64,000 nt of DNA from Bin5 sp965232575 (GCA_965232575.1 CBDDPZ010000008.1:124001-188000), one strand, 5' to 3'. Counted from the stretch's first letter, positions 1-8,632 are shown. Made by a program: numbers and translations. The notes: generated from the sequence alone by a model not told the origin.

Positions 1-729
1 ATCGATCTGTTGGAGACGAAGAGCGAAATGTGGACGTCTGTCGGAGTGACCTTACGCTTCGCGCTGGTGGGCGTCCTGTTGGAGTTCATCATCGGCCTCA
101 GCCTGGCGCTGCTGCTCAACCGGGAGTTCCGGGGGCGCACGTGGCTGCGGGTGGGGCTGCTGGTCCCGCTGATGGTGCCGCCGCTGGCTTCGGGGTTGAT
201 CTGGCGCATCATATATGATGACGAGTTCGGCGTCTTTCCGCACCTGATCCGAACGGTGGGCGCCAATCCGCCGATCTTTCTGGGCGACCCCGACTATGCC
301 CTGTATGCCGTCGTCGCGACCGAGGTATGGCGCTCGAGCCCGTTCATGGTGCTGGTGCTGCTGGCTGCCTTGCAGGCGCAGCCTGTGGAAACGATTGAGG
401 CCGCGGAGGTGGACGGCGCCAGCGGCTGGCAGGTCTTCCGCCTGATCACGCTGCCCTTTATCACGCCGGTCATCATCGTGGCGTTGCTCTTCCGCACGGT
501 TGACGCGCTGCGCACCTTCGACCTGATCTTCCTGCTGACGGCGGGCGGGCCCGGGACGACGACCGAAGTGATCAGCATGTTTATCTACCGCTGGGGCTTC
601 CGCCACTTCAAGCTGGGCTTTACCTCGGCGGCGTCGATCCTGCTGATGATCGCTACGCTGATTATCTGCATCTTCTATCTGCGCATGCTGGTTGTACGCC
701 AGGCCGAAGTCCAACTCACGCAAGAGTAA
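1..729 (+). CDS. Sugar ABC transporter permease, MalF/UgpA type (5' end outside window)
   Basis: This is an inner-membrane permease subunit of a carbohydrate ABC importer (binding-protein-dependent transport family, COG1175-like). The reading frame is open from base 1 without a convincing start. About 50 N-terminal residues of a usual 290-residue permease are missing, so the gene begins left of the window. Several hydrophobic segments are visible, and the cytoplasmic EAA loop that contacts the ATPase is present (EAAEVDGASGWQVFRLITLP). The MalG-type partner follows 60 bp downstream on the same strand, which fits one uptake operon. The binding protein is probably further left. The substrate cannot be read from the sequence; the neighbouring oxidoreductases suggest a sugar or polyol. 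Confidence 0.9.
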   Translation: MDLLETKSEMWTSVGVTLRFALVGVLLEFIIGLSLALLLNREFRGRTWLRVGLLVPLMVPPLASGLIWRIIYDDEFGVFPHLIRTVGANPPIFLGDPDYALYAVVATEVWRSSPFMVLVLLAALQAQPVETIEAAEVDGASGWQVFRLITLPFITPVIIVALLFRTVDALRTFDLIFLLTAGGPGTTTEVISMFIYRWGFRHFKLGFTSAASILLMIATLIICIFYLRMLVVRQAEVQLTQE

Positions 730-788
730 CCGGCAGGACCGCTGCCTTTTTGTAAGTTAGGCTCAGATTCCAACGGGAATAGTCCACG

Positions 789-1622
789 ATGCGTACTAAG
801 AACCTGAAGCGGATCCGGAACGTCGCCATGTTTTTCGTGGTGGCTGCGGTCTGGGTCTTCTATTTTTTCCCGATTTATTGGATGGTGTCCTCTTCCTTCA
901 AGACCCGCGTCGACACATTTTCGATTCCGCCCAAATGGATTTTCTGGCCTACGATTCAGTTCTATATCAGCAGCTTTACCGACCCGAAGTTTTTGAAAGT
1001 GATACAGAACAGTCTCATCATCACGGGAACGACGGTCGTCTGTTCCCTGGTGCTGGGCGCGTGGGCGGCCTACGCCTTTGCCCGCTTCCGGTTCAAAGGT
1101 TCGCTGACATTGAGTTTCTCACTCATCGTCGCCCGCATGATGCCCCCCATCGTTTTCATCGTGCCCCTTTACCTCCTCTTCAACTCGCTCAAATTGCGCA
1201 ATACGCACATCGGCCTGATACTGATCTTTACCGTTTTCAACCTGCCTTTTACGGTGTGGATGCTCAAGAGCTTCTTTGAAGAGGTGCCGATCGAACTGGA
1301 AGAGGCGGCGTGGATAGACGGGGCCTCGCGCCTGCAGGCGCTGGGGCGCGTGATCCTGCCGCTGATTGCGCCGGGGCTGGCCGCGACCGCGGTCTTCGCC
1401 GCGCTGCTCGCCTGGAACGAGTTCCTGTTTGCGCTGCTGCTGGGCGGGCCTGACACGACGACGCTGCCGGTCTTTCTGTCCGGCTTCCTGGGGGAACGGG
1501 ACGTGGAGTGGGGTGACATCATGGCCACGGCAACCGTCGCTGTCCTGCCCCCTACCCTCCTCGTGATGCTGGTGCAGCAGAATCTGATCAAGGGGCTTAC
1601 GCTGGGCGCGGTGAAGGGGTAG
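789..1622 (+). CDS. Sugar ABC transporter permease, MalG/UgpE type
   Basis: This is the second inner-membrane permease of the carbohydrate importer (COG0395-like), 277 residues, a normal length. An N-terminal membrane anchor (about residues 10-32) is followed by the FPIYWMVSSSFK signature common in this subfamily, then about five more membrane segments. The EAA loop reads EEAAWIDGASRLQALGRVIL near residue 170. It pairs with the upstream MalF-type gene to form the heterodimeric channel. No ATPase gene is in the cluster; a shared MsmX/UgpC-like ATPase encoded elsewhere would be typical. The ribosome-binding site before the chosen ATG is weak, so the start is probable rather than certain. Confidence 0.92.
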   Translation: MRTKNLKRIRNVAMFFVVAAVWVFYFFPIYWMVSSSFKTRVDTFSIPPKWIFWPTIQFYISSFTDPKFLKVIQNSLIITGTTVVCSLVLGAWAAYAFARFRFKGSLTLSFSLIVARMMPPIVFIVPLYLLFNSLKLRNTHIGLILIFTVFNLPFTVWMLKSFFEEVPIELEEAAWIDGASRLQALGRVILPLIAPGLAATAVFAALLAWNEFLFALLLGGPDTTTLPVFLSGFLGERDVEWGDIMATATVAVLPPTLLVMLVQQNLIKGLTLGAVKG

Positions 1623-1661
1623 GCATTGGACCGGCCCGGCGCGGCCTGACAACATGGAGAG

Positions 1662-2568
1662 ATGCGAAAAATGACGGACATGACAGCTACGCAGGCGCCG
1701 ACAATTGTCGACGGCGTCAACGTTGATGAACTTATCACCGCGGAGGCGCTCACAGAGTACCGGGAGCGCGGCTATTGGGTCAGCCCCAGGCTGTTCAGCG
1801 CTGAACAGATCGCGAAGATGCGTGAGGCGCAGGAGCGCATGTGGCGCGGCGAGCACGATTCGGAGATCCCGTCGCAGTACGGCGCGCGCGAGGTGGAGCC
1901 GGGTTCGCCGGACGTGCGCCAGCAGTGCAACGCGTTCTGGCTCAGCGACGTGATCCGTAAGGTGACGACCAGCCCGCTGCTGGGCGCGATCGGGGCGCGC
2001 TTTCATGGGCGTCGACACGGTGCGGCTGTGGCATGACCAGGCGGTCTACAAGCCGGGGATCGGGCCGGACGGCAAGGACGAGACCGCCGGCAACATCGGC
2101 TGGCACCAGGACTACGGACACTGGAAGTCGTCGAGCACGTCGAATATGTGTACGGCGTGGATCGCGCTGCAGGACACCGACCTGCAGAACGGCGGCATGC
2201 GCACGATCGTCGGTTCGCACAAATGGGGGCTGCTGGAGGACAGCGACACGTTCGGGCACAAGGACCTGGACGGACTGCAGGCCCGCTTCGCAAACCAGGA
2301 GATCAGCGGGGCATGGCTGGACGAGCCGTGCATCATGCAGGCGGGCCAGGTGAGCTTCCACCACGCGCTGACGCTGCACGGCTCCGGCCCCAACCTGACG
2401 TGGGAGCCGCGCATGTGCCTGATCTCCCACATGATGCCCGGGGACACGACCTATCTGCCCGGGCGGCAGTATCATCCAAACCTGGTCTTCCTGGGCCCCC
2501 ATGCGCAGGAAGGCGAGCCGTTCGCGGGGCCGTACTGGCCGCAGATGTGGCCCAAAGGCGAGGAGTGA
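1662..2568 (+). pseudogene. Phytanoyl-CoA dioxygenase (PhyH) family protein, single frameshift
   Basis: This is a non-haem Fe(II)/2-oxoglutarate-dependent oxygenase of the PhyH family, about 300 residues when repaired. It is read in two frames. The first, from 1662, ends at 2036 in unrelated residues; the second continues from about 2004. The join lies at the T run at 2001-2003, where removing one T gives R-F-M-G-V in one frame. The iron-binding pair is visible as WHQDYGHW, and the distal His and the Arg of the 2-oxoglutarate site fit SFHHALTLHGSG and WEPRM. A GGAGAG ribosome-binding site precedes the start. It follows the sugar permeases and probably belongs to their operon. One extra base is the only defect, so an assembly error is at least as likely as a true mutation. 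Confidence 0.85.
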
Positions 2569-2618
2569 GTGGAGAGGAGTGAGGAGAGAGTAACGGCTAG
2601 GAGAGAGGATATAGGAGT

Positions 2619-2650
2619 GAGGAGTGAGATTGCCTCACTCCTCTTTTTTA
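2619..2650 (+). terminator. Rho-independent terminator after the PhyH gene
   Basis: A perfect 10-bp stem, GAGGAGTGAG with CTCACTCCTC, encloses the loop ATTGC and is followed by six T residues. It lies between the convergent PhyH-like gene and the first Gfo/Idh/MocA gene, and overlaps the last bases of the latter. Confidence 0.85.
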
Positions 2651-3646
2651 TTCTTCGATTTCTCCGGTGGCGCGCAGGAGCGTTTCCTGCACGAGGAGTT
2701 CGTGGGCCAGGGGGCGGGCGGGCGGTTGCTGGCCCTGGATGGTTTTGAGGAAATCTATCAGTTCCAGGTCGTAGAGTTTCTGGCGCGTCTGGGTCTGGAT
2801 GGGGACCTTCTGGTCGCCTTCGGCGTAGCCGTCCTGGGCCTCGGTGAGGCAGAGGCGGATCTCGGTGGCGGGTTCGAGCGGTTCCATGATGGCGCTGCCG
2901 CGGCTGCCGTAGACCTCGAAGCGGCGCGCGGCGGGGCGCGTCTCCATGGCCGAGGTGTCGACCAGGGCCATGGCGTGTTCATATTCAAAGACGCCGAGGG
3001 TGTTGTCGGGACATTCGGCGACTACGCCGGTCTCGTTGCGCAAGAATGCGGTCACCTTGCTCGGCCGGCCGAGCAGCCAGACGACCTGGTCGAGCATGTG
3101 GCAGCCGAGCTCGTAGAATACGCCGCCGCGATGGCGGCTGACCTCGCGGCGCGCGTTCTCGTCCATGGCGGTGCCGATACGGGTGCGCAGGGCGAAGATA
3201 TCCCCAAGAAAACCTGACTTTACCCACTCGTCGATCTGCTGGAAGCCGGCGTGATAGCGGAACATGTAGCCCATCTGGACGGTTAGCCCGCGCTCCTCGG
3301 CGAGGGCGATGGCGCGTTGCCACTGGGGCCAGTTGTCGCCGGCCGGTTTGTCGTACCAGACGTGCTTGCCGGCCTGCACGCAGCGCTCGGTCTGGTCGAG
3401 GCCGTGATGGGTGGGGCCTTCGGATGAGACCGCAACGATGCTGTCGTCGTCGAGCATTTCGCTCTCGCTGCCGAACCAGTTGACGTTCTGATAGGGGCCG
3501 TCGGCGGCAGCCATGGCCCGACGCCGTTCCTCGTCGGGCTCGAGGACGCCGGCCAGCTCGACATCGGGGTTGTCGATGATGGCGCGCAGCTTGCCGGCGG
3601 CGTGGGCGTGTTTTGTACCGTATTGGGCGACACGGATATTGGACAT
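2648..3646 (-). CDS. Gfo/Idh/MocA family oxidoreductase
   Basis: This is an NAD(P)-dependent sugar or polyol dehydrogenase-like protein, 332 residues, typical for the family. The N-terminal Rossmann part starts IRVAQYGTKHAHAAGKL, where the usual GxGxxG is degenerate. The catalytic EKP motif appears as YDKPAG near residue 98. The C-terminal alpha/beta domain contains GGVFYELGCHMLDQV, the usual substrate-site Asp/His region. A second family member lies just upstream on the same strand (start at 4711). The pair is probably one operon, convergent with the sugar transporter genes. The exact substrate is unknown. Confidence 0.88.
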   Translation of the reverse strand: MSNIRVAQYGTKHAHAAGKLRAIIDNPDVELAGVLEPDEERRRAMAAADGPYQNVNWFGSESEMLDDDSIVAVSSEGPTHHGLDQTERCVQAGKHVWYDKPAGDNWPQWQRAIALAEERGLTVQMGYMFRYHAGFQQIDEWVKSGFLGDIFALRTRIGTAMDENARREVSRHRGGVFYELGCHMLDQVVWLLGRPSKVTAFLRNETGVVAECPDNTLGVFEYEHAMALVDTSAMETRPAARRFEVYGSRGSAIMEPLEPATEIRLCLTEAQDGYAEGDQKVPIQTQTRQKLYDLELIDFLKTIQGQQPPARPLAHELLVQETLLRATGEIEE

Positions 3647-3685
3647 CGTTGACTCCTGACGATTTGGATGCGGAATTTACTGGCT

Positions 3686-4711
3686 CTACGGGTTCAGCTC
3701 GGGCGGAAGTTCAACGCTCTGCGGCTGCCCGCTGTGGACCGACGCGATGAGATTCTCGAGGACCAGTGTGGCGAGAATGCCGGGATAGGCCGGCACGTAG
3801 GGATCGGTATCGTTGCGGATGGCATCAACCAGCAGTGGCATGCGGTCGATGAAGGGGGGAGAGTACGACTCGGTGGTCAGCTCACCGCTGACGGGGTCGG
3901 GCGTGGTGATGGTGGCGCGGCGGAAATGCTTGTCGAGGACGGCGCTTTGCTGGCCGTCGTTAAAGGTGAAAAACCATTTAGTGAGCTTTTCGCTGAAGCC
4001 GGCGTCGCTCATCAGATAGGTGGCGACCGAACCGTTGGCGAAGCGGATGTTGGCGGCGACGGTATCGATGATATCGGGCGAGGCGAGCTGACCGGGGTGC
4101 GTGACCTGGCCGCCGGTGGCGGAGATCTCGACCGGCGGCGAGTCGTGCATCCAGCAGAGCAGATCGGCCAGGTGAACGCCGACGTCGAAAAGGGGGCCGC
4201 CGCCGATGCCGGGCAGCCACTGCCAGCGGGTGAGGTCTTCACGGCCGAGCATGACCTGGGCGTGGCTCACCTTGGCCGGTTGCAGGCGGCTCTTGATGGC
4301 GCGCGTGGCGCCGGAGAAACGGATGGAGAAGTTGATCATCAGCTTCTTGCCGGCCGCCTGCATGGCGTGGTAGATGCGCATACAGTCGGTGGAAGTCATG
4401 GCCATCGGCTTCTCGAGGTAGACGTGCTTGCCGGCCTCGAACGCGGCCAGGGCCAGCTCGGCGTGGGTGCCGTGCGTGGTGGCGATGGTGACGATCTCGA
4501 TATTGTCGTCGGCGAAGATGCGGTCCGCGTCTGTCGTGTAGTAGCGGCCTTCGAACTGTTCGTAGTAGCTGCTGGCGGCCTCTTCGTTGATGTCGCAGAA
4601 GGCGTGCACGTCGATATCCGGCGTATCCACGGCCCACCGGGCGTGACTTCTGCCGATGCTGCCGCAACCGATGAGGGCCCAGCCGAACGGCTGATCGTGT
4701 GAGCTGGTCAT
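3686..4711 (-). CDS. Gfo/Idh/MocA family oxidoreductase
   Basis: This is an NAD(P)-dependent dehydrogenase-like protein, about 341 residues. Here the canonical dinucleotide motif is intact (ALIGCGSIGRSHARWA near the N terminus) and so is the catalytic lysine motif (YLEKPMAM). The C-terminal half shows GGGPLFDVGVHLADLLCW, as in the inositol dehydrogenase/glucose-fructose oxidoreductase group. I chose the start at 4711 because an AAGGAGAA ribosome-binding site sits just upstream; the frame stays open to 4831 but that extension is low in family-like sequence. It lies 39 bp upstream of the other dehydrogenase and is probably cotranscribed with it. Confidence 0.9.
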   Translation of the reverse strand: MTSSHDQPFGWALIGCGSIGRSHARWAVDTPDIDVHAFCDINEEAASSYYEQFEGRYYTTDADRIFADDNIEIVTIATTHGTHAELALAAFEAGKHVYLEKPMAMTSTDCMRIYHAMQAAGKKLMINFSIRFSGATRAIKSRLQPAKVSHAQVMLGREDLTRWQWLPGIGGGPLFDVGVHLADLLCWMHDSPPVEISATGGQVTHPGQLASPDIIDTVAANIRFANGSVATYLMSDAGFSEKLTKWFFTFNDGQQSAVLDKHFRRATITTPDPVSGELTTESYSPPFIDRMPLLVDAIRNDTDPYVPAYPGILATLVLENLIASVHSGQPQSVELPPELNP

Positions 4712-4895
4712 GCTGTTCTTCTCCTTCTGCGTTTGTGCGCGGACGCGGTTGTGTTGGCTGTGTGAACTACCTGGAGAGAGATGTGTGTTTTGGGTAGGAG
4801 TCATTGTGCGGTATTCGATAAGTAAAGACAAGTCGCATGAAGGACAGAATGTATCCCGGCAAAAACAGACAGGATTGACGGTCTTCTCTCGACCG

Positions 4896-4933
4896 AAAAG
4901 AAAACACCCCCGCTGTCAAAGAGGCGGAGGCGT
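4896..4933 (-). terminator. Probable rho-independent terminator after higA
   Basis: Read on the minus strand, ACGCCTCCGC pairs with GCGGGGGTGT through two G-U pairs across a ten-base loop, followed by TTTCTTTT. It lies just downstream of the HigA-like gene. Confidence 0.6.
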
Positions 4934-4967
4934 TTCTGTATGCAACGGAGAGAATTGCAAGAGACTA

Positions 4968-5249
4968 TTAACCGCTCGCTGTAATGGCAAGCCGGATGTT
5001 CAGGGCTTCCAGGATCTTGAACAGCGTGTCAATCCGGGGGTTGCCTTCTTCCGAGAGTGCCCGGTAAAGAGATTGTCGCCCCACTCCACTCACTTCGGAA
5101 ATTGAGGACATCCCTTTGGCGCGTGCTACGTTGCCGAGGGCTTTGGCAAAGTACTTTGGGTCGTTTTCCGCCAGCGCCGCGTTCAGGTATTCGACTAACG
5201 CTTCATCGCTGTCCAGGAAATCGATTACGTCGAACTTCTTGAGTTCCAT
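4968..5249 (-). CDS. HigA-like antitoxin / addiction-module HTH regulator (COG3636 type)
   Basis: This 93-residue DNA-binding antitoxin starts MELKKFDVIDFLDS. The helix-turn-helix is recognisable as ISEVSGVGRQSLYRALS near residues 52-68, followed by NPRIDTLFKILEALNIRL. Family members neutralise a RelE/HigB-like mRNA-cleaving toxin and repress their own operon. The matching toxin frame lies 39 bp upstream on the same strand, giving toxin-first order as in higBA. A GGAGA ribosome-binding site precedes the ATG. Confidence 0.88.
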   Translation of the reverse strand: MELKKFDVIDFLDSDEALVEYLNAALAENDPKYFAKALGNVARAKGMSSISEVSGVGRQSLYRALSEEGNPRIDTLFKILEALNIRLAITASG

Positions 5250-5288
5250 GATGTCTCCTCGCCGGTTTTTTCCCTACAAATGCCTCAT

Positions 5289-5597
5289 TTAGCCTCCTTC
5301 AAGTTCACCAGAAATCCGATGTGCTCGAGAGATGTCTCTCTGCTGACTCGACTTATCCCCGCCACAAAGTAGAATTACCACCTTGCGACTACGGATAATG
5401 TAGTAGACGCGGTATCCCTGCCCGACATGAATTCGGAGTTCGTTTATCCCGCCGCCAACCGAGCTGTGGTCGCCAAAGTTGCCATCTTCGATACGCTCAA
5501 TCCGGGTAAGTATCGAGGCTTTGGCCCTCTGGTCACGTAGTCTTCTGAGCCACTTCTCGAAGACTTCAGTGTAAACGACTTCTATACTTTCATTGTC
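5289..5597 (-). CDS. HigB/RelE-like toxin (phage Gp49-like), start codon unclear
   Basis: An open frame of about 100 codons on the minus strand reads SIEVVYTEVFEKWLRRLRDQ, later NELRIHVGQGYRVYY and LLCGGDKSSQQRDI. These are hallmark segments of the HigB-like addiction-module toxins that cleave mRNA at the ribosome. It directly precedes the HigA-like gene. No ATG, GTG or TTG occurs in frame before the conserved region. The nearest ATG (5591-5593) is in another frame and meets a stop after three codons. One missing base after that ATG would restore a normal N terminus. So the toxin is either 5'-frameshifted, inactivated, or uses an unusual start. The product family is clear; functionality is not. 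Confidence 0.7.
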   Translation of the reverse strand, partial: DNESIEVVYTEVFEKWLRRLRDQRAKASILTRIERIEDGNFGDHSSVGGGINELRIHVGQGYRVYYIIRSRKVVILLCGGDKSSQQRDISRAHRISGELEGG

Positions 5598-5611
5598 TCA
5601 TATAAGAGACA
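5594..5611. promoter_or_regulatory. Palindromic operator candidate before the higBA-like pair
   Basis: TGTCTC-ATATAA-GAGACA is a perfect inverted repeat of two 6-bp arms. It lies exactly at the expected 5' end of the toxin gene, where HigA-type antitoxins usually bind to autoregulate. No second copy was seen nearby. Confidence 0.5.
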
Positions 5612-5690
5612 AGCGATCAAATCATGAGAAGCAGGAGTTTCTACCAGGCTATTCGTGTGGAACCCAAAGGGAACTCTTCTGATTACTGTT

Positions 5691-6134
5691 CTAGCCAGAT
5701 TTTGAGGCTCTGGCCTCTTCGACGAACTTGGCGAGAGGCGTCAGCGCGGCGACCTCGGCGACCAGGTCGAGGGGGAGGTCTTCGAGCTTGCGGAAGCGGA
5801 CGCAGGATTTGCCCATGTTGAGCTTCTTGCCGGTGGCGAGATAGCGCTGCCTGAACCAGTCCGAGACCGATTCGTCGGCGTAGACGCTGGTGAGATAGAG
5901 GGACATGTACTGCTTCTGCGAGGCGAGGGCGATGTACATGAGCGGTTGGCTGTTGTAGGTGTCGGGGAATGCGCTGAAAGGGACGACGTAGGAGATCATG
6001 CCGAACTGCATCACTTCCTCGTAGCCGTCGGGCAGGTTGTCGAGGATGACGTCGCGGACGGCGGAGATGGCCTCGCGTCTGGCAGGGTCGAGTTCGGTCA
6101 GGTATTCTTCCGGGGATTTGGCGTCGCTCTGCAT
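5691..6134 (-). CDS. DUF1801 (YdhG-like) domain protein
   Basis: This 147-residue protein matches the DUF1801/YdhG family. It has the opening helix LDPARREAISAVRDVI, the segment DGYEEVMQFGMISYVVP and the late motif NMGKSCVRFRKLEDLP. The family is widespread and small; its biochemical role is not established, though some members are thought to bind iron-type ligands. It stands alone between the higBA-like pair and the PmoA-like gene, on the minus strand. Confidence 0.85.
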   Translation of the reverse strand: MQSDAKSPEEYLTELDPARREAISAVRDVILDNLPDGYEEVMQFGMISYVVPFSAFPDTYNSQPLMYIALASQKQYMSLYLTSVYADESVSDWFRQRYLATGKKLNMGKSCVRFRKLEDLPLDLVAEVAALTPLAKFVEEARASKSG

Positions 6135-6446
6135 CTTCGGAGTCCCTTCGGGGTTAGTTTTCAGTTTCTAGTTTTCAGTAACACCACGCCTACGCAGTGG
6201 TTCGCTGGAAACTTGCTTCAATTCTGCCTGGGCGCGTTCTGTTTTTGTGATGCGGTGGGAGGTGGGCCCCGTTTCTCCATTGTAACAGGGGACGGTTAAG
6301 CGGCAAGTCAGATGGGACGCGGATCGATTTGGGGGCGTTGCAGGCCCGGTTGCAGCGGTTTGTTGCGACAGGGGCAAGCGGTTACAGTTGTGTATCCACG
6401 AAGAACACAAAGGGGCACGAAATAAGTTAAGGCTGGAGGAATAACC
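6135..6446. other. Intergenic region with dispersed-repeat fragments
   Basis: No gene is seen. It contains a T-rich repeat of the 'TTTTCAGTTT(C/T)TAG' kind at about 6153-6183 and a degenerate CACGAAG-type repeat at about 6396-6424. A GGAGG ribosome-binding site at its right end serves the PmoA-like gene. Confidence 0.6.
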
Positions 6447-7407
6447 ATGGACGAACAGACCGGCTTGCAAAATTTCTCGCTGGAAGGCGATCAGGTGGCG
6501 CTGCCGAAGGGGGCGTGGGCGCAGTCGCACCGGTTGAACGTGCGCTGGCGGGGCAGGGATTTGACGGCGCTGAGCCAGGGCGCGTTTCGCGCGTACCTGT
6601 TCCCGGTGTATACGCCGGCGGGCTTTGCGGTGACGAGCGAGTCGCCGCTGGACCATCCACACCATAATTCGCTGTGGATCGGCGCGGACCACGTGAACTG
6701 TTATCTGCCCTTCGCCGGCGGCGCGCTGGAGGAGGCGAACTATAATTTCTACGTGAACGACATCTTCCAAGGGCGGGCGCCGGGGCGCATCCTCGGGGTG
6801 GACGTGGAGGCGGAGGAGATGGCGGAGGACCATCTGCGGCTGGCGCAGACGCTGCACTGGCAGGGTCCGATCGAGTGGGGCGCGCCGCAGCGGCGCACGC
6901 TGGCGGTGGAAACGAGGACGATCGATATCCGGCCCGGCGAAACGGCCAACCTGTTCGACGTGCGTTCGCAGCTGCGCGCGGCCGAGTGGGACCTGCATAT
7001 CGGGCCGACGCGGCATGCCTATTTCGGGCTGCGGATGACGGAGGCGCTGCGCGTGACGAACGGGGCGACGATGGTCGATGCCGAGGGGCGCGAGGGCGGC
7101 AGGGCGATCAGCGGCGAGGTGTCGGACTGGGTGGACTGTTCCGGGGCCGTCGCGGCGGGCAGGCAGGCGGGCGCGGCGCTGTTTCCGTACGCGAGCGCGG
7201 CGGGATTCCCGTGGTTTGTGTCGGATTGGGGGACGCTGACGGTGAATCCGATGGCGCGGCAGGGATATGCGTTGAAGCAGGGACGATGTGCTGGATTTTG
7301 CCGTACGGTTTGTGGTGCATGACGGGGATGTGGAAGAGGTGGATGTTACGGGGTTATGGGAAGCGTTTGATGGGGATGGTCTTGCCAGCGATGTCGCGAT
7401 GATGTAG
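6447..7407 (+). pseudogene. PmoA family protein (DUF6807), 3' frameshift
   Basis: This protein of about 320 residues (when repaired) belongs to the DUF6807/'PmoA' family found in sugar-catabolism clusters of Chloroflexota, Planctomycetota and relatives. Recognisable segments are ESPLDHPHHNSLWIGADHVN (near residue 68), HIGPTRHAYFGLRM and GFPWFVSDWGTLTVNPMARQ. The ATG at 6447 follows a GGAGG site. The frame breaks at about 7280-7283. One added base there continues as DDVLDFAVRFVVHDGDVEEV to a stop at 7405-7407. As given, translation ends at 7322 in unrelated residues. The enzymatic role is unknown; despite the name, this is not a methane monooxygenase subunit. Confidence 0.8.
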
Positions 7408-7446
7408 GGTAGTCCGCGGGCGAAATGTCTTTGCTGGAGGCAACTG

Positions 7447-7704
7447 ATGAGTCTGAATATCAGCGACGCTGAGACCTGCCGGCTGGCTGATGAACTGGCC
7501 CGGTTGACGGGCGAAACGACGACCGGCGCTGTCACTGTTGCGTTACGTGAACGCCTGGAACGCGAGCGACGCGAACGGGACGCCACGACACTGGCGCAAG
7601 AGTTGCATGCCATTGGCCAACGCTGCGCCGCTCTGCTGGCGCCGGGGCCAGCTGCTGTCGAACATGGCAATTTGCTTTACGACGAGCGAGGCATACCCAA
7701 GTGA
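7447..7704 (+). CDS. VapB-like antitoxin (Rv0623/PSK family), orphan
   Basis: This 85-residue antitoxin opens MSLNISDAETCRLADELARL and continues TGETTTGAVTVALRERLER, the ribbon-helix-helix-like N-terminal domain of the VapB group (PF07704 type). The C-terminal tail LLYDERGIPK is the part that normally wraps a VapC PIN-domain ribonuclease. No intact vapC follows. The stop overlaps a GTGATACTT that looks like a vapC start (V-I-L), but the frame is lost within a few codons. A nucleotidyltransferase/HepT pair comes instead. It may be a leftover antitoxin or a regulator adopted by the next module. Confidence 0.82.
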   Translation: MSLNISDAETCRLADELARLTGETTTGAVTVALRERLERERRERDATTLAQELHAIGQRCAALLAPGPAAVEHGNLLYDERGIPK

Positions 7705-7764
7705 TACTTGGCGAGCGCGCCGTCGTGCCCCTACGTATGTCGGCTGACGCAAGGAAATGGAACA

Positions 7765-8070
7765 TTGAATCCTCACTTATCGGTATCAAAGAAAGCGCTG
7801 GCCGCGTTCTGTAAGGAGCACGGCATCAGACGGCTGGCGGTCTACGGTTCGGCGCTGCGCGATGATTTTGGACCCGACAGCGATATCGACCTGCTGGTCG
7901 AGTTCGAACTGGACCGTATTCCCGGACTGCTGGGCGTCGCCGGGATGGAGATAACGCTGTCCGAACTGTTCGCGGGACGCAAAGTCGACCTGAGAACTGC
8001 CGAGGACTTGAGTCCCTACTTCCGGCAGAAGGTGCTGGACGCGGCTGAAGTTCAATATGCGCGAACATGA
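7765..8070 (+). CDS. mntA: MntA-like minimal nucleotidyltransferase (antitoxin of HepT)
   Basis: This 101-residue protein has the nucleotidyltransferase signature YGSALRDDFGPDSDIDLLVE near residues 30-49, including the GSxxR and two metal-binding aspartates. Characterised MntA proteins AMPylate the HepT toxin and so silence it. The start is uncertain. I chose the TTG at 7765 because AAGGA lies 9 bp upstream and the domain begins soon after; the frame also stays open to a TTG at 7708. It overlaps the hepT-like gene by 14 bp, indicating translational coupling. Confidence 0.85.
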   Translation: MNPHLSVSKKALAAFCKEHGIRRLAVYGSALRDDFGPDSDIDLLVEFELDRIPGLLGVAGMEITLSELFAGRKVDLRTAEDLSPYFRQKVLDAAEVQYART

Positions 8071-8407
8071 CGAGATCCGTCTGCGCCATATGATCGATGC
8101 GGCGCGTGAGGCCATGTCGTTCGCGCGGGGACGGGTGAGGGACGACCTGGAGACCGACCGCCAGCTGCTCCTGGCGTTGGTCAAGGATATTGAAATAATC
8201 GGCGAAGCCGCATCCCAGGTAACCGACTCAACCCGGCAGGAACTGGCCGACATCCCCTGGAACAGCATAATCGCAATGCGAAACCGGCTCGTCCACGCCT
8301 ATTTCAGCATCAACCTCGATATCCTTTGGAGTACCGTGCAGGAAGATCTGCCGAGCCTGATCGACTTGCTGGAGCGGTCTGTTCCCCCTAAATCCTGTCA
8401 AGACTGA
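8057..8407 (+). CDS. hepT: HepT-like ribonuclease toxin (DUF86)
   Basis: This 116-residue all-helical protein matches the HEPN/DUF86 toxin family. The catalytic R-x4-H-x-Y motif is present as RNRLVHAYFSI near residue 75. The preceding segment EIIGEAASQVTDSTRQE is typical of HepT. It overlaps the MntA-like gene, the standard operon order for this toxin-antitoxin pair. All key residues seem intact, so the module may be functional. Confidence 0.9.
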   Translation: MREHDEIRLRHMIDAAREAMSFARGRVRDDLETDRQLLLALVKDIEIIGEAASQVTDSTRQELADIPWNSIIAMRNRLVHAYFSINLDILWSTVQEDLPSLIDLLERSVPPKSCQD

Positions 8408-8547
8408 ACTCCAGTACCCGCGCGGCCCTCTTTGGCGTTGCGAACACCTTTGGCCACATCCGTAAAACCCACCTTCTGTCCCGAAAACGTCTGGTTAATA
8501 CACAGGTTCTTTAACGTGCCGCGCCCGCAGCCGCCATAGGGGGAGCC

Positions 8548-8581
8548 GCTGTCTGAATCGGGATTTTCAGGATTTGTGGTT
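8548..8581 (+). repeat. Dispersed 'TGTCTGAA...GGATTT' repeat, degenerate copy
   Basis: GCTGTCTGAATCGGGATTTT followed by CAGGATTTGTGG. It resembles copies at 42459, 43337, 44278 and, inverted, 62579. It sits between the hepT-like gene and the next regulator. Confidence 0.5.
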
Positions 8582-8632
8582 TGACAGGATGGCAGGCGAT
8601 GGCTCGATAACTGTTCAGCGGATTTTTTGTAA

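Noticed and set aside
52..723. Long minus-strand open frame opposite the first permease
   Set aside because: It is the antisense shadow of a clear membrane protein, composed of Gln/Arg/His-rich low-complexity sequence.
6396..6424. Tandem-repeat protein or CRISPR for the CACGAAG repeats
   Set aside because: The units are short, imperfect and two to four per site, with no uniform spacers and no cas genes in the window.
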